64,000 nt of DNA, taken from positions 2,200,727 to 2,264,726 of the forward strand of contig NZ_CP025422.1 of the NCBI RefSeq assembly GCF_002848265.1, given 5' to 3'. Below, piece by piece: positions 1-9,013 of the stretch (position 1 is its first letter; every line of letters starts with the position of its first letter). The translations under genes were made by a program, and so were the position numbers. The notes beneath the pieces were generated by a model. It was not told the DNA's origin. It saw only the letters and a list, made by a program, of their open reading frames with translations, and did no database searches. This stretch comes from Zhihengliuella sp. ISTPL4. GTDB lineage: Bacteria > Actinomycetota > Actinomycetes > Actinomycetales > Microbacteriaceae.

Positions 1-191
1 ACGACGACCACCACGAATCCGGCGACGGTGCCCAGGGCGAGCCGGAGCTGGCTGCGCATGAGGGCGCGGGCGTAGACGGCATCGGCCTCCGCGACCGGAG
101 CTCCGGGCAGCGCGATCCCCCTCGTCGCGGCGGAGGAGCGGCGGGGCGCGGCGTCCGCGGTGACCCGCACCCGCTTGGGTGCCTCGGTCAT
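1..191 (-). CDS. Small membrane protein, N-terminal part (cut by window edge)
   Basis: The start ATG overlaps the stop of the upstream response regulator (ATGA, 188-191), so the two are translationally coupled. The visible 63 residues are a polar, Arg-rich N-terminus followed by the beginning of a hydrophobic helix (LRLALGTVAGFVVVVV). In related actinobacteria, as I remember, a LytS/LytTR pair is followed by a small membrane protein and a sodium/solute (acetate-type) symporter; this would fit but is inference, because the rest lies outside the window. Confidence 0.6.
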   Translation of the reverse strand, partial: MTEAPKRVRVTADAAPRRSSAATRGIALPGAPVAEADAVYARALMRSQLRLALGTVAGFVVVV

Positions 192-907
192 CCGGTCCCC
201 TCTCCCCGCACGAGCGCTTCCCGCACCGCCGCGACGAGCCGCCTGCTCACCGGGAGCACGGCTGCACCGACGACGACCACGGGGTCCCCGCCCGACAGCC
301 GCGCCTCGGTCACCGCATCAGCGCGAACGAGGGTGGAGCGGTGGACGCGCAGGAAGCCGACCGGCGCCCATCGCGCCTCGAGCTCGGAGAGCGGGATCCG
401 CACGAGATGGCCGGGACCGTCGTCCTCGGTGTGCAATCGCGCGTAGTCGCCCTGCGCCTGCACCCAGCGCACGTCGCTCCGTCGGACGAACCGGACGGTC
501 GCACCCACGGTGACCGGCAGCACCTCGTCCTCGCCGCGCGGTGCCGCCTCCTGGGCGACCACCCGGTCCACGGCGCTGCGCAGGCGTTCCCGCCGGACCG
601 GCTTGAGGAGGTAGTCCGCCGCGCGCAGCTCGAACGCCTCGACCGCACGGGCCTCGTCGGCGGTGACGAACACGACGGCCGGCGGAACCGCGAGCCCGAG
701 GAGCGCACGGGCGAGCTCGGTGCCGAGCAGGCCCGGCATGTGGATGTCGAGGAAGGCGATCCGCACCGCGCGCGCGGAGAGCTGACGGAGCGCGTCGGCA
801 CCGTTGCCCGCCGTGAGGATCTCGCCGATGCGCGGATCGGCGCGCAGCAGGTGCACGAGCTCGTCGAGGGCCGGCTGCTCGTCGTCGGCGACGAGGATGT
901 CGATCAT
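188..907 (-). CDS. LytTR-family response regulator
   Basis: 239 residues. An N-terminal receiver domain has the acidic pair D8/D9, the phospho-acceptor D54 in FLDIHMPG and the conserved K102 in LLKPV. The C-terminal half (about 135-235) is a LytTR DNA-binding domain (VRFVRRSDVRWVQAQGDYARLHT, FLRVHRSTLV region). It lies 9 nt downstream of a LytS-type histidine kinase gene and overlaps the next membrane-protein gene by 4 nt, so one operon is likely. LytTR regulators bind promoters through a beta-strand domain and often control transporters; the downstream membrane gene is the likely target, which is inference. Confidence 0.93.
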   Translation of the reverse strand: MIDILVADDEQPALDELVHLLRADPRIGEILTAGNGADALRQLSARAVRIAFLDIHMPGLLGTELARALLGLAVPPAVVFVTADEARAVEAFELRAADYLLKPVRRERLRSAVDRVVAQEAAPRGEDEVLPVTVGATVRFVRRSDVRWVQAQGDYARLHTEDDGPGHLVRIPLSELEARWAPVGFLRVHRSTLVRADAVTEARLSGGDPVVVVGAAVLPVSRRLVAAVREALVRGEGTG

Positions 908-916
908 GCCCGCTCC

Positions 917-2098
917 TCAGTCGTCGTCCGGGTCATGGAGGGGCTGCGATTTCGGGACTCGCATGCGCACCAGGGTACCCGCGCCGGCGTTGGTCTCGAC
1001 GACCAGACCGCCGCCGCTGCCGTAGACCTGGCGGAGGCGGGTGTCGACGTTCCGCAGGCCCACATGACCGCCCTCATCGCGCGCCGTCAGCAGCGCGCGC
1101 AGACTCTCGGGGTCCATGCCCACGCCGTCGTCCTCCACGAGGATCTCGGTGTGGGTGCCGTCGTCGCGGGAGGTGATGCGGATCTCGCCGCCGCCCTCCC
1201 CCGGCTCCAGGCCGTGCCGCACCGCGTTCTCCACGAGCGGCTGCACCGAGAGGAACGGGATGACCGTGGCGAGGGTCTCCGGCGCGATCTGCAGTGTCAC
1301 CCGCAGGCGATCGCCGAACCGGGCGCGCTCCAGTTCCAGATACGAGTGGATGCTGCCCAGCTCCTCCGCGAGCGTGGTGAACTCCCCGTGCCGACGGAAG
1401 GAGTAGCGCGTGAAGTCGGCGAACTCGAGCACGAGGTCACGGGCCCGGGCGGGGTCGGTCGTGATGAACGAGGCGATCGCGGTCAGGGCGTTGTAGATGA
1501 AGTGCGGGGAGATCTGGGCGCGCAAAGCCCGGAGCTCCGCCTCGGCGAGCTGGGTGCGGGAGGCCTCGAGTCCGCCGAGCTCGACCTGCGCCGCACACCA
1601 GTCGGCGACCTCCTCCGCCGCCCGCACGAGGGCAGCGCGCACCGGGGACGCGAAGGCGACGACCACCCCGACGATGATCCCGTCCACGAGGATGGGCGCG
1701 CCGACGGCCTCCAGATCGTCCGTCCGCGAAGGCGAGGGGAACACCTGACGCCGCCCCGACTCGCGCACCTGGGCGGCGATGCGCACGGCGGCGGACTCCA
1801 GCCCGTCCGCCGCGCCGTCGAGCGTGACCAGGTCGTCCGCGCCGACGATCGCGACCGCGGCGCTCCCCAACAGGGTGCGGAGGTGCCGGGCGGCCTTGAC
1901 GACGTCCGTTCCCGTCAGCCCGCCGCGGAGATGCGGGGCGGCGAGACTCGCCTGATGCAGGGCCCGCAACGCCCCCTGCTCCGCCTCGCTGCCGAGATCC
2001 GTCGCCCCGCGCGCGAACCGTCGAGCCAGCAGCAGCAGTGCCGTGAGGGCGATGCCGCCGAGCGCGCCGAGGATCGCGGCGAGGACGACGTCGTTCAT
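917..2098 (-). CDS. LytS-type sensor histidine kinase
   Basis: 393 residues. One N-terminal membrane helix (about residues 4-26), a GAF-like or linker region (60-180), then a His_kinase domain with the motif QISPHFIYNAL (phospho-acceptor H199) and a HATPase domain with the N box PLVENAVRHGL (N291) and the G box DDGVGMD. This is the architecture of LytS/YehU kinases that pair with LytTR regulators, and the partner gene follows after 9 nt. No clear Shine-Dalgarno sequence precedes the ATG at 2098, so translation may be leaderless. Confidence 0.92.
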   Translation of the reverse strand: MNDVVLAAILGALGGIALTALLLLARRFARGATDLGSEAEQGALRALHQASLAAPHLRGGLTGTDVVKAARHLRTLLGSAAVAIVGADDLVTLDGAADGLESAAVRIAAQVRESGRRQVFPSPSRTDDLEAVGAPILVDGIIVGVVVAFASPVRAALVRAAEEVADWCAAQVELGGLEASRTQLAEAELRALRAQISPHFIYNALTAIASFITTDPARARDLVLEFADFTRYSFRRHGEFTTLAEELGSIHSYLELERARFGDRLRVTLQIAPETLATVIPFLSVQPLVENAVRHGLEPGEGGGEIRITSRDDGTHTEILVEDDGVGMDPESLRALLTARDEGGHVGLRNVDTRLRQVYGSGGGLVVETNAGAGTLVRMRVPKSQPLHDPDDD

Positions 2099-2137
2099 GC
2101 GTTCAGCCTAGGGACGCGCGGGCGGGCTCAGCGACTC

Positions 2138-2242
2138 GCGCTTCGACAGGCTCAGCGACCCACCTCGGCGCTTCGACGGGCTCAGCGACCGACGCTTCGA
2201 CAGGCTCAGCGACCCACCTCGGGTCCCTGAGCCTGTCGAAGG
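2138..2242. repeat. Clustered dispersed repeat, three direct copies plus one inverted copy
   Basis: The 20-nt unit CTTCGACAGGCTCAGCGACC (second copy with one G for A) starts at 2141, 2171 and 2195. An inverted copy with the core CCCTGAGCCTGTCGAAGG runs 2225-2242. The third direct copy and the inverted copy can form a long stem just after the ybdD stop codon, so the element may act as its terminator. The same core occurs inside the MerR gene near 34.2 kb. Confidence 0.85.
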
Positions 2243-2243
2243 G

Positions 2244-2489
2244 TCAGCAGCAGCGGGCACCGGGGTTGCGGTCCTGCTCATCCATCCGCTGACGCCAGAA
2301 CTGCCGCTCCGTCAACGGCTCCTCGTCCGGATGATGCCGACGGTGATGGGCGACATACGTCTCGTACGCGGTGTCCCCCATCAGCGTCGTCATGTACCAG
2401 CGGATGCCGCGGCCGACCCGGCCGAGGGCGCTCCACAGCGCCCGCAGCGGGGAGGTCGCGGCATCCGTCCGATCCATCGCGTGGGTCAT
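2244..2489 (-). CDS. ybdD: YbdD/YjiX family small protein (CstA partner)
   Basis: 81 residues. It has the family features seen in E. coli YbdD/YjiX: a short helical start, a YETYVAHHRRHHPDE-like core, ERQFWRQR, and the diagnostic C-terminal pair of cysteines (ARCC). It begins one nucleotide after the cstA stop codon, and the two are surely co-transcribed. In E. coli the YbdD/YjiX proteins accompany the CstA/BtsT peptide-pyruvate transporters and are needed for their activity; the biochemical role is not settled. Confidence 0.9.
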   Translation of the reverse strand: MTHAMDRTDAATSPLRALWSALGRVGRGIRWYMTTLMGDTAYETYVAHHRRHHPDEEPLTERQFWRQRMDEQDRNPGARCC

Positions 2490-2490
2490 C

Positions 2491-4776
2491 TCAGTGCCGT
2501 GCCGCCGCGCGCTCTTCGGCGAGGATCGGCTCCCACTGCTTCTCCAGCTCGCGCTCCTCCGCGTCGGGGAGGAACCCGGCCGGGGCGAAGCGGCGGGACG
2601 GCACGGGCGGGTCCTCGGTGTTCTCGCCGCCGCCGTTGCGGATCGCCTTCACGGTCGCGATGACGGCCATGACGATGACGACGATCGCGAGCACCACGAA
2701 GATGATCGACAACGTGCCCTGCACAGCGGTGTTGCGGATGACGGCCTGCAGCACCTCCGCCTCCCCGAGGGAGGTGTCGCCCGAGTTCAGGGCCTCGAGG
2801 TAGCGGAAATGGTTCGCCCAGTATCCGATCGCCGGCACCGGCGAGAAGATCTTGTAGAGCGAGGCCGTGATGGTGACGACCGCGGTGAAGGCGAGCGGCA
2901 GCGCGATGATCCACAGCCACCGGAAGTAGCTGCGACCGCGCTTGGCGACGATCGCCAGCACCACGGCGAGCGCGATCGCGGCGAGCAGCTGGTTCGCGAT
3001 GCCGAACAGCGGGAAGAAGGTGTTGATGCCGCCGAGCGGGTCGGTGACGCCGAGGATGAGGATCGCTCCCCAGCCGGCCACCATGATCGCGGTGCAGATC
3101 CACACCCCTGGACGCCAGGAGACGTCGCGGAACTTCGGGAACCAGGCGCCGATCGAGTCCTGCAGCATGAAGCGGGCGACCCGGGTTCCGGCGTCCACGG
3201 CCGTGAGGATGAACAGCGCTTCGAACATGATCGCGAAGTGGTACCAGAACGCCATGAGCGCCTGCCCGCCGAGGGCCTGCTGCATGATGTGCGCGAGGCC
3301 GAGCGCGAGCGTCGGGGCGCCACCCGTGCGCGAGACGATCGATTCCTCGCCGACCGCCGCCGCGGTGCCCGTGAGCATGTCGGGCGTGAGGTTCACTCCG
3401 GTCAGCCCGAGCGAGTTCACGAAGGCGACCGCGCCCTCCACGGTGCCGCCGGTCGCCGCGGACGGGGCGTTCATCGCGAAGTAGATGCCCTGGTCGATCG
3501 AGATCGCGGCGACGAGGGCCATGATCGCGACGAAGGACTCCATGAGCATGCCGCCGTATCCGATGAAGCGGGTCTGCCGCTCCTTCTCGACGAGCTTCGG
3601 CGTCGTGCCCGACGCGATCAGCGCATGGAATCCGGACAGAGCACCACAGGCGATGGTCACGAACAGGAAGGGGAAGAGCGGGCCCGCGAACACCGGACCC
3701 ATGCCGTTCTCGCCGAAGATGCTGACCGCGGGGACCGAGATCTCCGGGCGCACGAGGACGATCGCGCCGGCGAGCATCACGATGACGCCGATCTTCATGA
3801 ACGTGGAGAGGTAGTCGCGGGGTGCGAGCAGCAGCCACACCGGCAGCACCGCGGCGATGAAGCCGTAGATGATGATGCCCCAGGCGATCGTGGTGCGGTC
3901 GAGGTGGAAGATCGCCTGACCCCACTCGGTGCCGGCGACCCAGCCACCGCCGATGATCGCGGCCATGAGCAGCACGAAGCCGATGATGGAGACCTCGGTC
4001 ACCTTGCCCGGACGAAGGTAGCGGAGGTACACGCCCATGAAGAGGGCGATCGGGATGGTCATCGCGACCGAGAAGACGCCCCACGGGCTCTCGCCCAGCG
4101 CGTTGACGACGACGAGCGCGAGGATCGCGACGATGATCAGCATGATGAGCAGCGAGGCGATGATCGCCGCGGTGCCGCCGATCTTGCCGAGCTCCTGCCG
4201 CGCCATCTGACCGATGGTCCGGCCGCCGCGGCGCATGGAGAAGAAGAGCACCGTGTAGTCCTGGACGGCTCCCGCGAGCACGACGCCCACGATGATCCAG
4301 ATGGTGCCGGGGAGGTAGCCCATCTGTGCCGCGAGCACGGGGCCGACGAGCGGGCCGGCGCCGGCGATGGCGGCGAAGTGGTGGCCGTAGAGCACCCGGC
4401 GGTCGGTGGGGACGTAATCCTTGCCATCCTGCTTCACCTCGGCGGGAGTGGCGCGGTGGTCGTCGGGACGGGTGATGTACCGCTCGATGACCTTCGAGTA
4501 GAAGCGGTAGCCGATCAGGTAGGTGCAGACGGCGGCGAACACGAACCAGATCGCGTTCACGGTCTCGCCGCGCACGATGGCGAGCATCACCCAGGCGACG
4601 CCGCCGAGGAGGGCGATGGCCGTCCACAGCAGGATCTTGGGCAGGGTCCAGCGGCGGCTCTTCGCCTCGTGCTCCGCGGAGAGGGCGACGGGTGGGAGGT
4701 TCGGGTCGGTCGGGATGTCGGGGTCGTCGTCGACGAGCCCGGCGCCGTCGCGTCGGCGCGACGAAGGTGCGGTCAT
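2491..4776 (-). CDS. cstA: CstA-family pyruvate/peptide transporter
   Basis: 761 residues from the chosen ATG at 4776, which has AGAGGAG 6 nt upstream; a longer frame without a ribosome site extends to 4992. The protein is a polytopic membrane protein with the family blocks GHHFAAIAGAGPLVGPVLAAQMGYLPG, GGWVAGTEWG and an N-terminal region shared with E. coli CstA/BtsT (each written here only in part of its length). CstA proteins import pyruvate and peptides during carbon limitation. The companion ybdD follows directly. The upstream LytS/LytTR pair on the same strand resembles BtsS/BtsR control of btsT in E. coli, but here it lies downstream of the transporter, so a link is only suggestive. Confidence 0.93.
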   Translation of the reverse strand: MTAPSSRRRDGAGLVDDDPDIPTDPNLPPVALSAEHEAKSRRWTLPKILLWTAIALLGGVAWVMLAIVRGETVNAIWFVFAAVCTYLIGYRFYSKVIERYITRPDDHRATPAEVKQDGKDYVPTDRRVLYGHHFAAIAGAGPLVGPVLAAQMGYLPGTIWIIVGVVLAGAVQDYTVLFFSMRRGGRTIGQMARQELGKIGGTAAIIASLLIMLIIVAILALVVVNALGESPWGVFSVAMTIPIALFMGVYLRYLRPGKVTEVSIIGFVLLMAAIIGGGWVAGTEWGQAIFHLDRTTIAWGIIIYGFIAAVLPVWLLLAPRDYLSTFMKIGVIVMLAGAIVLVRPEISVPAVSIFGENGMGPVFAGPLFPFLFVTIACGALSGFHALIASGTTPKLVEKERQTRFIGYGGMLMESFVAIMALVAAISIDQGIYFAMNAPSAATGGTVEGAVAFVNSLGLTGVNLTPDMLTGTAAAVGEESIVSRTGGAPTLALGLAHIMQQALGGQALMAFWYHFAIMFEALFILTAVDAGTRVARFMLQDSIGAWFPKFRDVSWRPGVWICTAIMVAGWGAILILGVTDPLGGINTFFPLFGIANQLLAAIALAVVLAIVAKRGRSYFRWLWIIALPLAFTAVVTITASLYKIFSPVPAIGYWANHFRYLEALNSGDTSLGEAEVLQAVIRNTAVQGTLSIIFVVLAIVVIVMAVIATVKAIRNGGGENTEDPPVPSRRFAPAGFLPDAEERELEKQWEPILAEERAAARH

Positions 4777-4898
4777 GGCGTTCTCCTCTGGGGGCGCATC
4801 ATTGCGTCTCCCCACGGTAGGGAGTCCGCCCCGCCGTCGCGCCCGGTTCGGGGGATGCTGCGACGAGCGGCGGCGGTCATGCGATGAACGGATGCCCG

Positions 4899-4981
4899 GC
4901 ACGGATGCACGACCCGGATACGACGGCACGGCCGCACGACGGATATCGTCGTGCGGCCGTGTCGGTGTCGTGCATCCGTGC
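4899..4981 (-). terminator. Long palindrome downstream of the S8 protease gene
   Basis: Arms GCACGGATGCACGAC (4899-4913) and GTCGTGCATCCGTGC (4967-4981) are perfect complements. A second, nested stem (about 4921-4963, centred on GGATATC) makes almost the whole element palindromic. It begins 8 nt after the protease stop codon and precedes the cstA leader, so transcription termination is the simplest role. No long T-run follows. Confidence 0.7.
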
Positions 4982-4988
4982 TCGGGGC

Positions 4989-7900
4989 TCACCCCGGGGC
5001 GTCGGTCTCCGGGGGCTGGGTCGGCTCCGGCGTCGGCTCCGGGGTCGGCGTCGGCTCCGGGGTCGGCGTCGGCTCCGGGGTCGGAGTCGGCTCCGGGGTC
5101 GGAGTCGGCTCCGGGGTCGGCTCCGGCGTCGGAGTCGGCGTGGGCGCCGGGGCCGCGTCCGCCGGCGCGGTGACGGTCACCACGGTGCGAACGGCCGAGG
5201 CGCCGTACTGGACGAGTCCGAGGTAGCGGGTGCCGGCGGTCAGGCCGGTCCAGCTCAGCTCGTAGCTCGTCTTTTCCCCCCGGACCGCGGGGATCGGGTT
5301 CGGCGTCGCGGTGAACGAGCCCTCGTCACCCGGGAGCACGTTGGCGTAGGTCATGTCCCACGTCATCGGTCCGGTGGTCGCGTACACGTTCGCCACGACC
5401 AGATACGTGCCCGCGGTCGGTGCGGGGATCGTGACCTGCTCGTCGGCCGAGCCCGTCGCCGACTGCCAGCGCTCGTAGTAGCGCAGGTCGTCGGGGCTCA
5501 CGACCCGGTAGACGGTGAGGTCGAGATCGCTGCCGTCGTCGTCGGAGGAGTCGAGGTCGAACCGCGAGAGCGTGGCGCCCTCCGGCACGTCGACGATCCA
5601 GGAGACGTCCTTGTTCGCGTCGCCCGAGTTCTCGTTCCCGGAGTGCCCCTCGACCGGGTTGTCCGGGTCGCTGAGCAGCTGGAACGGGGTCAGGCCCGAG
5701 ACGCCCAGCGCCAGATCACCGTCGACGCCGGGGGTGATGTCCACCGTCGTGCTGCCGTCGACGCCGGTGCCGGTGACCTCGGCCGGGGCATCCGCCGTGA
5801 CCGGGAACACCGCGATCGGCGAGCGCACCGTGTTCTTCGTGCTCGTCCAGGTGAGCGAACCCGTGGCCCACTGCTCGACCGGCGCGGTGGTGCTGTCGAA
5901 CGTGACCGTGAAGGTCTTCGTCTGCCCCGGCTTGTCGAAGGCGAGCTGAGACGGCGTGACGGTGACGTTCACGCCCGGGACGGAGGCCTTCGCCGTGAAC
6001 ACGCCCTTCTCGGTCGAGGTGACCGAGCGGGTGACGGTCTGCGCGCTGGCCAGGGACCCGATCGAGATCGATGCCTGGTTCAGGTCGCTGCCGTCGATGG
6101 GGTCGATGCCGGGGAAGTCCGACAGTCCCTTCCCGTCGAGGAAGGCCGCCCAGTCCCTGAAGCCGTTCAGGTACAGCAGACCGGGGTTCAGGAACCGCGT
6201 CGCGTCCACCTGCCCCGCGCCCTGCTCGAAGGGGTTCGTGTTCTTCGAGCCGTCCGGGAGCACGGTGTCGTACGCGGTGGTCATCAGGGCCGACCGGATC
6301 TCGCCCGGGGTCGCCCGCGGGTGCTCCCCGAGGTACAGCGCACCGAGGCCCGCGATGTGCGGTGAGGCCATCGACGTCCCGGAGAGGATGCCGAAGGTCG
6401 GCTCTTCGCCCGGACCGTTGTGCGTGGCGGCGAGGATCGCGACTCCCGGTGCGGCGATGTCCGGCTTGAGGACGTCGTTGCCGTCGGCGAGGACCGGTCC
6501 GCGGCTCGAGAAGCCCGCGATCTGCGGGGTCGGCGTGGTCACTCCGGTGGTGTTCTCGCCGACGAGGGTGATCGGCCGATCGACACCGCCCTGCACGTAG
6601 GCGAGCACGGCCGCACGGTGCACGGCGTTCAGGTGCACGGTCGGCACCGCGTGGAAGTCGTTGTCGAGCGAGTCCGCACCGCCGGGCACGTTCACCAGGA
6701 CCATGCCGATGCCCCCGGCGTCCTTCACGACCTGGGACTTCTCCGCGCGGGCGTTGCCGCCGCGGTCGCAGACCACGATGTGTCCGGCGACCCTCGCCGG
6801 GTCGAGGGTACCCGGCAGGCACAGCTGCGCATCCGCCGCACCGGGCGCCGCAGCATCCGCGGCGGCGATGGAGGGTCCGGAGACGCTCTCGCCGAACGGA
6901 ACGGTCACCGAGGCGCCGGCCTGCTCGAAGCCGTCGAACTGCACGGTGCCTTCCCACGTCGGGATGGTGGAGGCGGCGACGGTGGTGTACCACGGCGAGG
7001 CGTGGTCGGCGGTGACGGGATCGGGGCCGTCGTTGCCAGCGCTGGTCGCGACGAAGACGCCCGCGGCTGCAGCGCTGAGGAACGCGAGGTCTTCCGGGGC
7101 CATCACCGTGCTCGCGGCGCCGCCGCCGATCGAGTAGTTGATCACGTCGACGCCGTCGGCGACGGCCTGGTCGATCGCGGCGACGAGGTCGCTCAGCGCG
7201 CAGATGTCATCTGTGGTCACGCTCGTGTCCGGCCCGACGTAGCAGGCCTTGTACGCGGCGACCTTCGCCCCCGGTGCCACGCCCGAGACGGTTCCGAAGT
7301 CGACGCCCTCGATCCCGGCCTCCACTCCGAAGTTCCCCGCCGCGGTGCTCGCCGTGTGCGAACCGTGGCCGTCGCCATCGCGCGGCGAGAGGTAATCGTG
7401 CTGGAAGTCGAAGCCAGCCGCCTGAGCTCCCGCGAAGAAGTACTGCCCGCCGATGAGCTTCGACGAGTAGTCGCGCTCGTCCCAGTCCTGGCCCTCGACC
7501 ATCGCGCCACGGAACTGTCCGCCGTCGGACTTGTCGAAGTACACGTAGGTGCCGTCGGTGTAGGGCTCCGAGCCCTTGTGCCGGCTGTTCTGCTTCTTCT
7601 GCTGCTTGAGCTTCTTGCCCTCGAAGGACGGGTGCTCGGGGGCGATGCCGGTGTCGATCACGCCCACCACGACGCCCTCGCCGGCCTTCTTCACGCCTCC
7701 GGTCTGCTGCCACACCCCGCCGCGGCCCTTGCGGTCGTCACCGAGGCCGAGGTAGTCCGTGGAGGTCTGCGCATCGGGGTGCCGGATCTCATCGGGGTAC
7801 ACCCCGAGGACATCCTTCGAGGCGCGGAGCTGATCGACCTGCTCGCCGGAGAGGTCGGCGCTGAAGCCGTTGAGCACGACCTGGTAGGTCGTGTCCGGCG

Positions 7901-8210
7901 TGACGCCGACGTCGTTGATGAGGCTCTTTTGTTCCGACTTGAGGTGCTTGACGTAGCGCTGCGAGTCCTGCGACTGCGTCTCGAGCTGCTCGCCCTCGGC
8001 CGGCTTCGTCGCCTTGAGGCCCTTGATGTCGCCTTCGTAGCTGGCGAGCGGGTCGGCCTTCATGACCACGATGTAGTGCCCGGGGGTGCCGGCGACCGGA
8101 ACGGGGTGTGTCACCTCCCCGGTCGCTGCGTAGCCTGCGGTTGCCGTCGATGCGATGAACAGCGTGGCCAGGGTGGTGGCTGCTGCGATCCGAAGGGGTG
8201 TTCGACCCAT
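4989..8210 (-). CDS. Secreted S8 subtilisin-like serine protease
   Basis: 1073 residues from the ATG at 8210 (GGAGCG 5 nt upstream). Signal peptide 1-29 (cleavage near GYAA), Inhibitor_I9-type propeptide about 40-145, and an S8 catalytic domain with D186 ([11 protein letters not shown]), H282 (GHGSHT), oxyanion N393 (SAGNDG) and S613 ([12 protein letters not shown]). A PA domain is inserted at about 420-560. Beta-sandwich (fn3-like) domains follow to about 1020, then a Pro-Thr-Glu tail of PTPEP repeats ending without a sorting signal or membrane helix. It should be exported, self-processed and act on extracellular protein. The wall-spanning-type tail without an anchor is unusual. Confidence 0.95.
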   Translation of the reverse strand: MGRTPLRIAAATTLATLFIASTATAGYAATGEVTHPVPVAGTPGHYIVVMKADPLASYEGDIKGLKATKPAEGEQLETQSQDSQRYVKHLKSEQKSLINDVGVTPDTTYQVVLNGFSADLSGEQVDQLRASKDVLGVYPDEIRHPDAQTSTDYLGLGDDRKGRGGVWQQTGGVKKAGEGVVVGVIDTGIAPEHPSFEGKKLKQQKKQNSRHKGSEPYTDGTYVYFDKSDGGQFRGAMVEGQDWDERDYSSKLIGGQYFFAGAQAAGFDFQHDYLSPRDGDGHGSHTASTAAGNFGVEAGIEGVDFGTVSGVAPGAKVAAYKACYVGPDTSVTTDDICALSDLVAAIDQAVADGVDVINYSIGGGAASTVMAPEDLAFLSAAAAGVFVATSAGNDGPDPVTADHASPWYTTVAASTIPTWEGTVQFDGFEQAGASVTVPFGESVSGPSIAAADAAAPGAADAQLCLPGTLDPARVAGHIVVCDRGGNARAEKSQVVKDAGGIGMVLVNVPGGADSLDNDFHAVPTVHLNAVHRAAVLAYVQGGVDRPITLVGENTTGVTTPTPQIAGFSSRGPVLADGNDVLKPDIAAPGVAILAATHNGPGEEPTFGILSGTSMASPHIAGLGALYLGEHPRATPGEIRSALMTTAYDTVLPDGSKNTNPFEQGAGQVDATRFLNPGLLYLNGFRDWAAFLDGKGLSDFPGIDPIDGSDLNQASISIGSLASAQTVTRSVTSTEKGVFTAKASVPGVNVTVTPSQLAFDKPGQTKTFTVTFDSTTAPVEQWATGSLTWTSTKNTVRSPIAVFPVTADAPAEVTGTGVDGSTTVDITPGVDGDLALGVSGLTPFQLLSDPDNPVEGHSGNENSGDANKDVSWIVDVPEGATLSRFDLDSSDDDGSDLDLTVYRVVSPDDLRYYERWQSATGSADEQVTIPAPTAGTYLVVANVYATTGPMTWDMTYANVLPGDEGSFTATPNPIPAVRGEKTSYELSWTGLTAGTRYLGLVQYGASAVRTVVTVTAPADAAPAPTPTPTPEPTPEPTPTPEPTPTPEPTPTPEPTPTPEPTPEPTQPPETDAPG

Positions 8211-8386
8211 ATCTCGCTCCTGATGATCCTGATGATCCCGGTGCCGCCTCGTTGCCGCACCGCGGCTCACCATAGCCCCGCTGCGGGACGCTGGATCGAG
8301 AACTGAACGATGGTCGCATCCGGCCGCGCCGATCGGGCAGAGTGACGGCCGGCCGTGTCCCCGAAGGTCGCCAGTAAGCTGGAAGC

Positions 8387-8932
8387 GTGGCTCGAACCTC
8401 CGTCCTCTCGACCAGAGTGCTGCTGATCTGCGCAGCGATCGGCGTCGCGACGGGCATCCTCGGCGGTATCGCCGGCTGGGTCACTCCCCTCCTCTTGGCC
8501 AGTCCGCTGCTGTTCCTCTACGGCCTCGTGCTGGGCTCGCACGTCCTGCCGGGCATCATCGCGCAGGAGGTGCTGCGTCTGCCGTTCGTGGCGCTCATCA
8601 CGCACGTGTTCGCCGCGCTCATCGCGAGCGCCTTCAACCCGGCGTGGTCGCTGCGGTTCATCGGCACGGCGCTGCTGTTCGGCCTCATCCAGGAGGGTGT
8701 CGCCGCCCTCACCCGCTACCGCTCCTGGGGCGCCTGGCGTTTCTTCGTGTCGGCCCTGTTGATCGGCGTGGTCGTGGCGGTCGCCGTGTTCTTCGCCGCG
8801 AACCTCGCGGTGCTGCCGCTGTGGGCCCAGCTGCTGTACCTGACGATCTCCGTGCTGGGTCCGGTGGCCTGGACGGCGGTCGGCCTCGCCATCGGCTCCT
8901 CGCTGCGCAAGGCGGGCGTCGCTCGCCGCTGA
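8387..8932 (+). CDS. ECF transporter S-like membrane protein (YkoE-like)
   Basis: 181 residues, GTG start with GGAAGC just upstream. About five to six hydrophobic helices, small and with short loops, ending in a basic tail (LRKAGVARR). It shares its layout and several local patterns with the second S-like protein at 12379 (helix I, the YRSWGAWRFF / YWGTWLHY region, and the terminal RKAG/RRAG block), so the two look like paralogues. It sits directly upstream of an iron-box-controlled ECF operon encoding ATPase and T components. S components bind the substrate; which one is unknown. A thiamine-precursor role, as for B. subtilis YkoE, is possible, but the context favours an iron-linked substrate. 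Confidence 0.75.
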   Translation: MARTSVLSTRVLLICAAIGVATGILGGIAGWVTPLLLASPLLFLYGLVLGSHVLPGIIAQEVLRLPFVALITHVFAALIASAFNPAWSLRFIGTALLFGLIQEGVAALTRYRSWGAWRFFVSALLIGVVVAVAVFFAANLAVLPLWAQLLYLTISVLGPVAWTAVGLAIGSSLRKAGVARR

Positions 8933-8957
8933 CATCCGCCGGGCCCGCGCTGGCAAC

Positions 8958-8976
8958 ACAGGTAAGGCTCAGCTAA
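8958..8976 (+). promoter_or_regulatory. DtxR/IdeR-like iron box
   Basis: The 19-mer ACAGGTAAGGCTCAGCTAA matches the DtxR/IdeR consensus TTAGGTTAGGCTAACCTAA at 14 of 19 positions by eye, including the AGGCT centre and terminal CTAA. It lies 37 nt before the GTG of the ECF ATPase gene. DtxR-family repressors with Fe(II) block such promoters, so the ECF-SIP operon is probably induced by iron starvation. Confidence 0.7.
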
Positions 8977-9013
8977 GTTAGAGTCACACCCACCGTCGAA
9001 CCAGGGACGTGCC

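Noticed and set aside
179..2230. Long plus-strand open frames opposite the LytS/LytTR genes and similar long antisense frames across the window
   Set aside because: They are typical GC-rich antisense frames full of Arg/Asp/Gly runs with no domains, opposite well-supported genes.
2099..2243. Insertion-sequence ends
   Set aside because: Repeats are short, clustered and lack any transposase frame or target duplication.
4777..4992. N-terminal extension of CstA to 4992
   Set aside because: The extra 72 codons have no ribosome site and run through the protease hairpin; ATG 4776 has a strong AGAGGAG.
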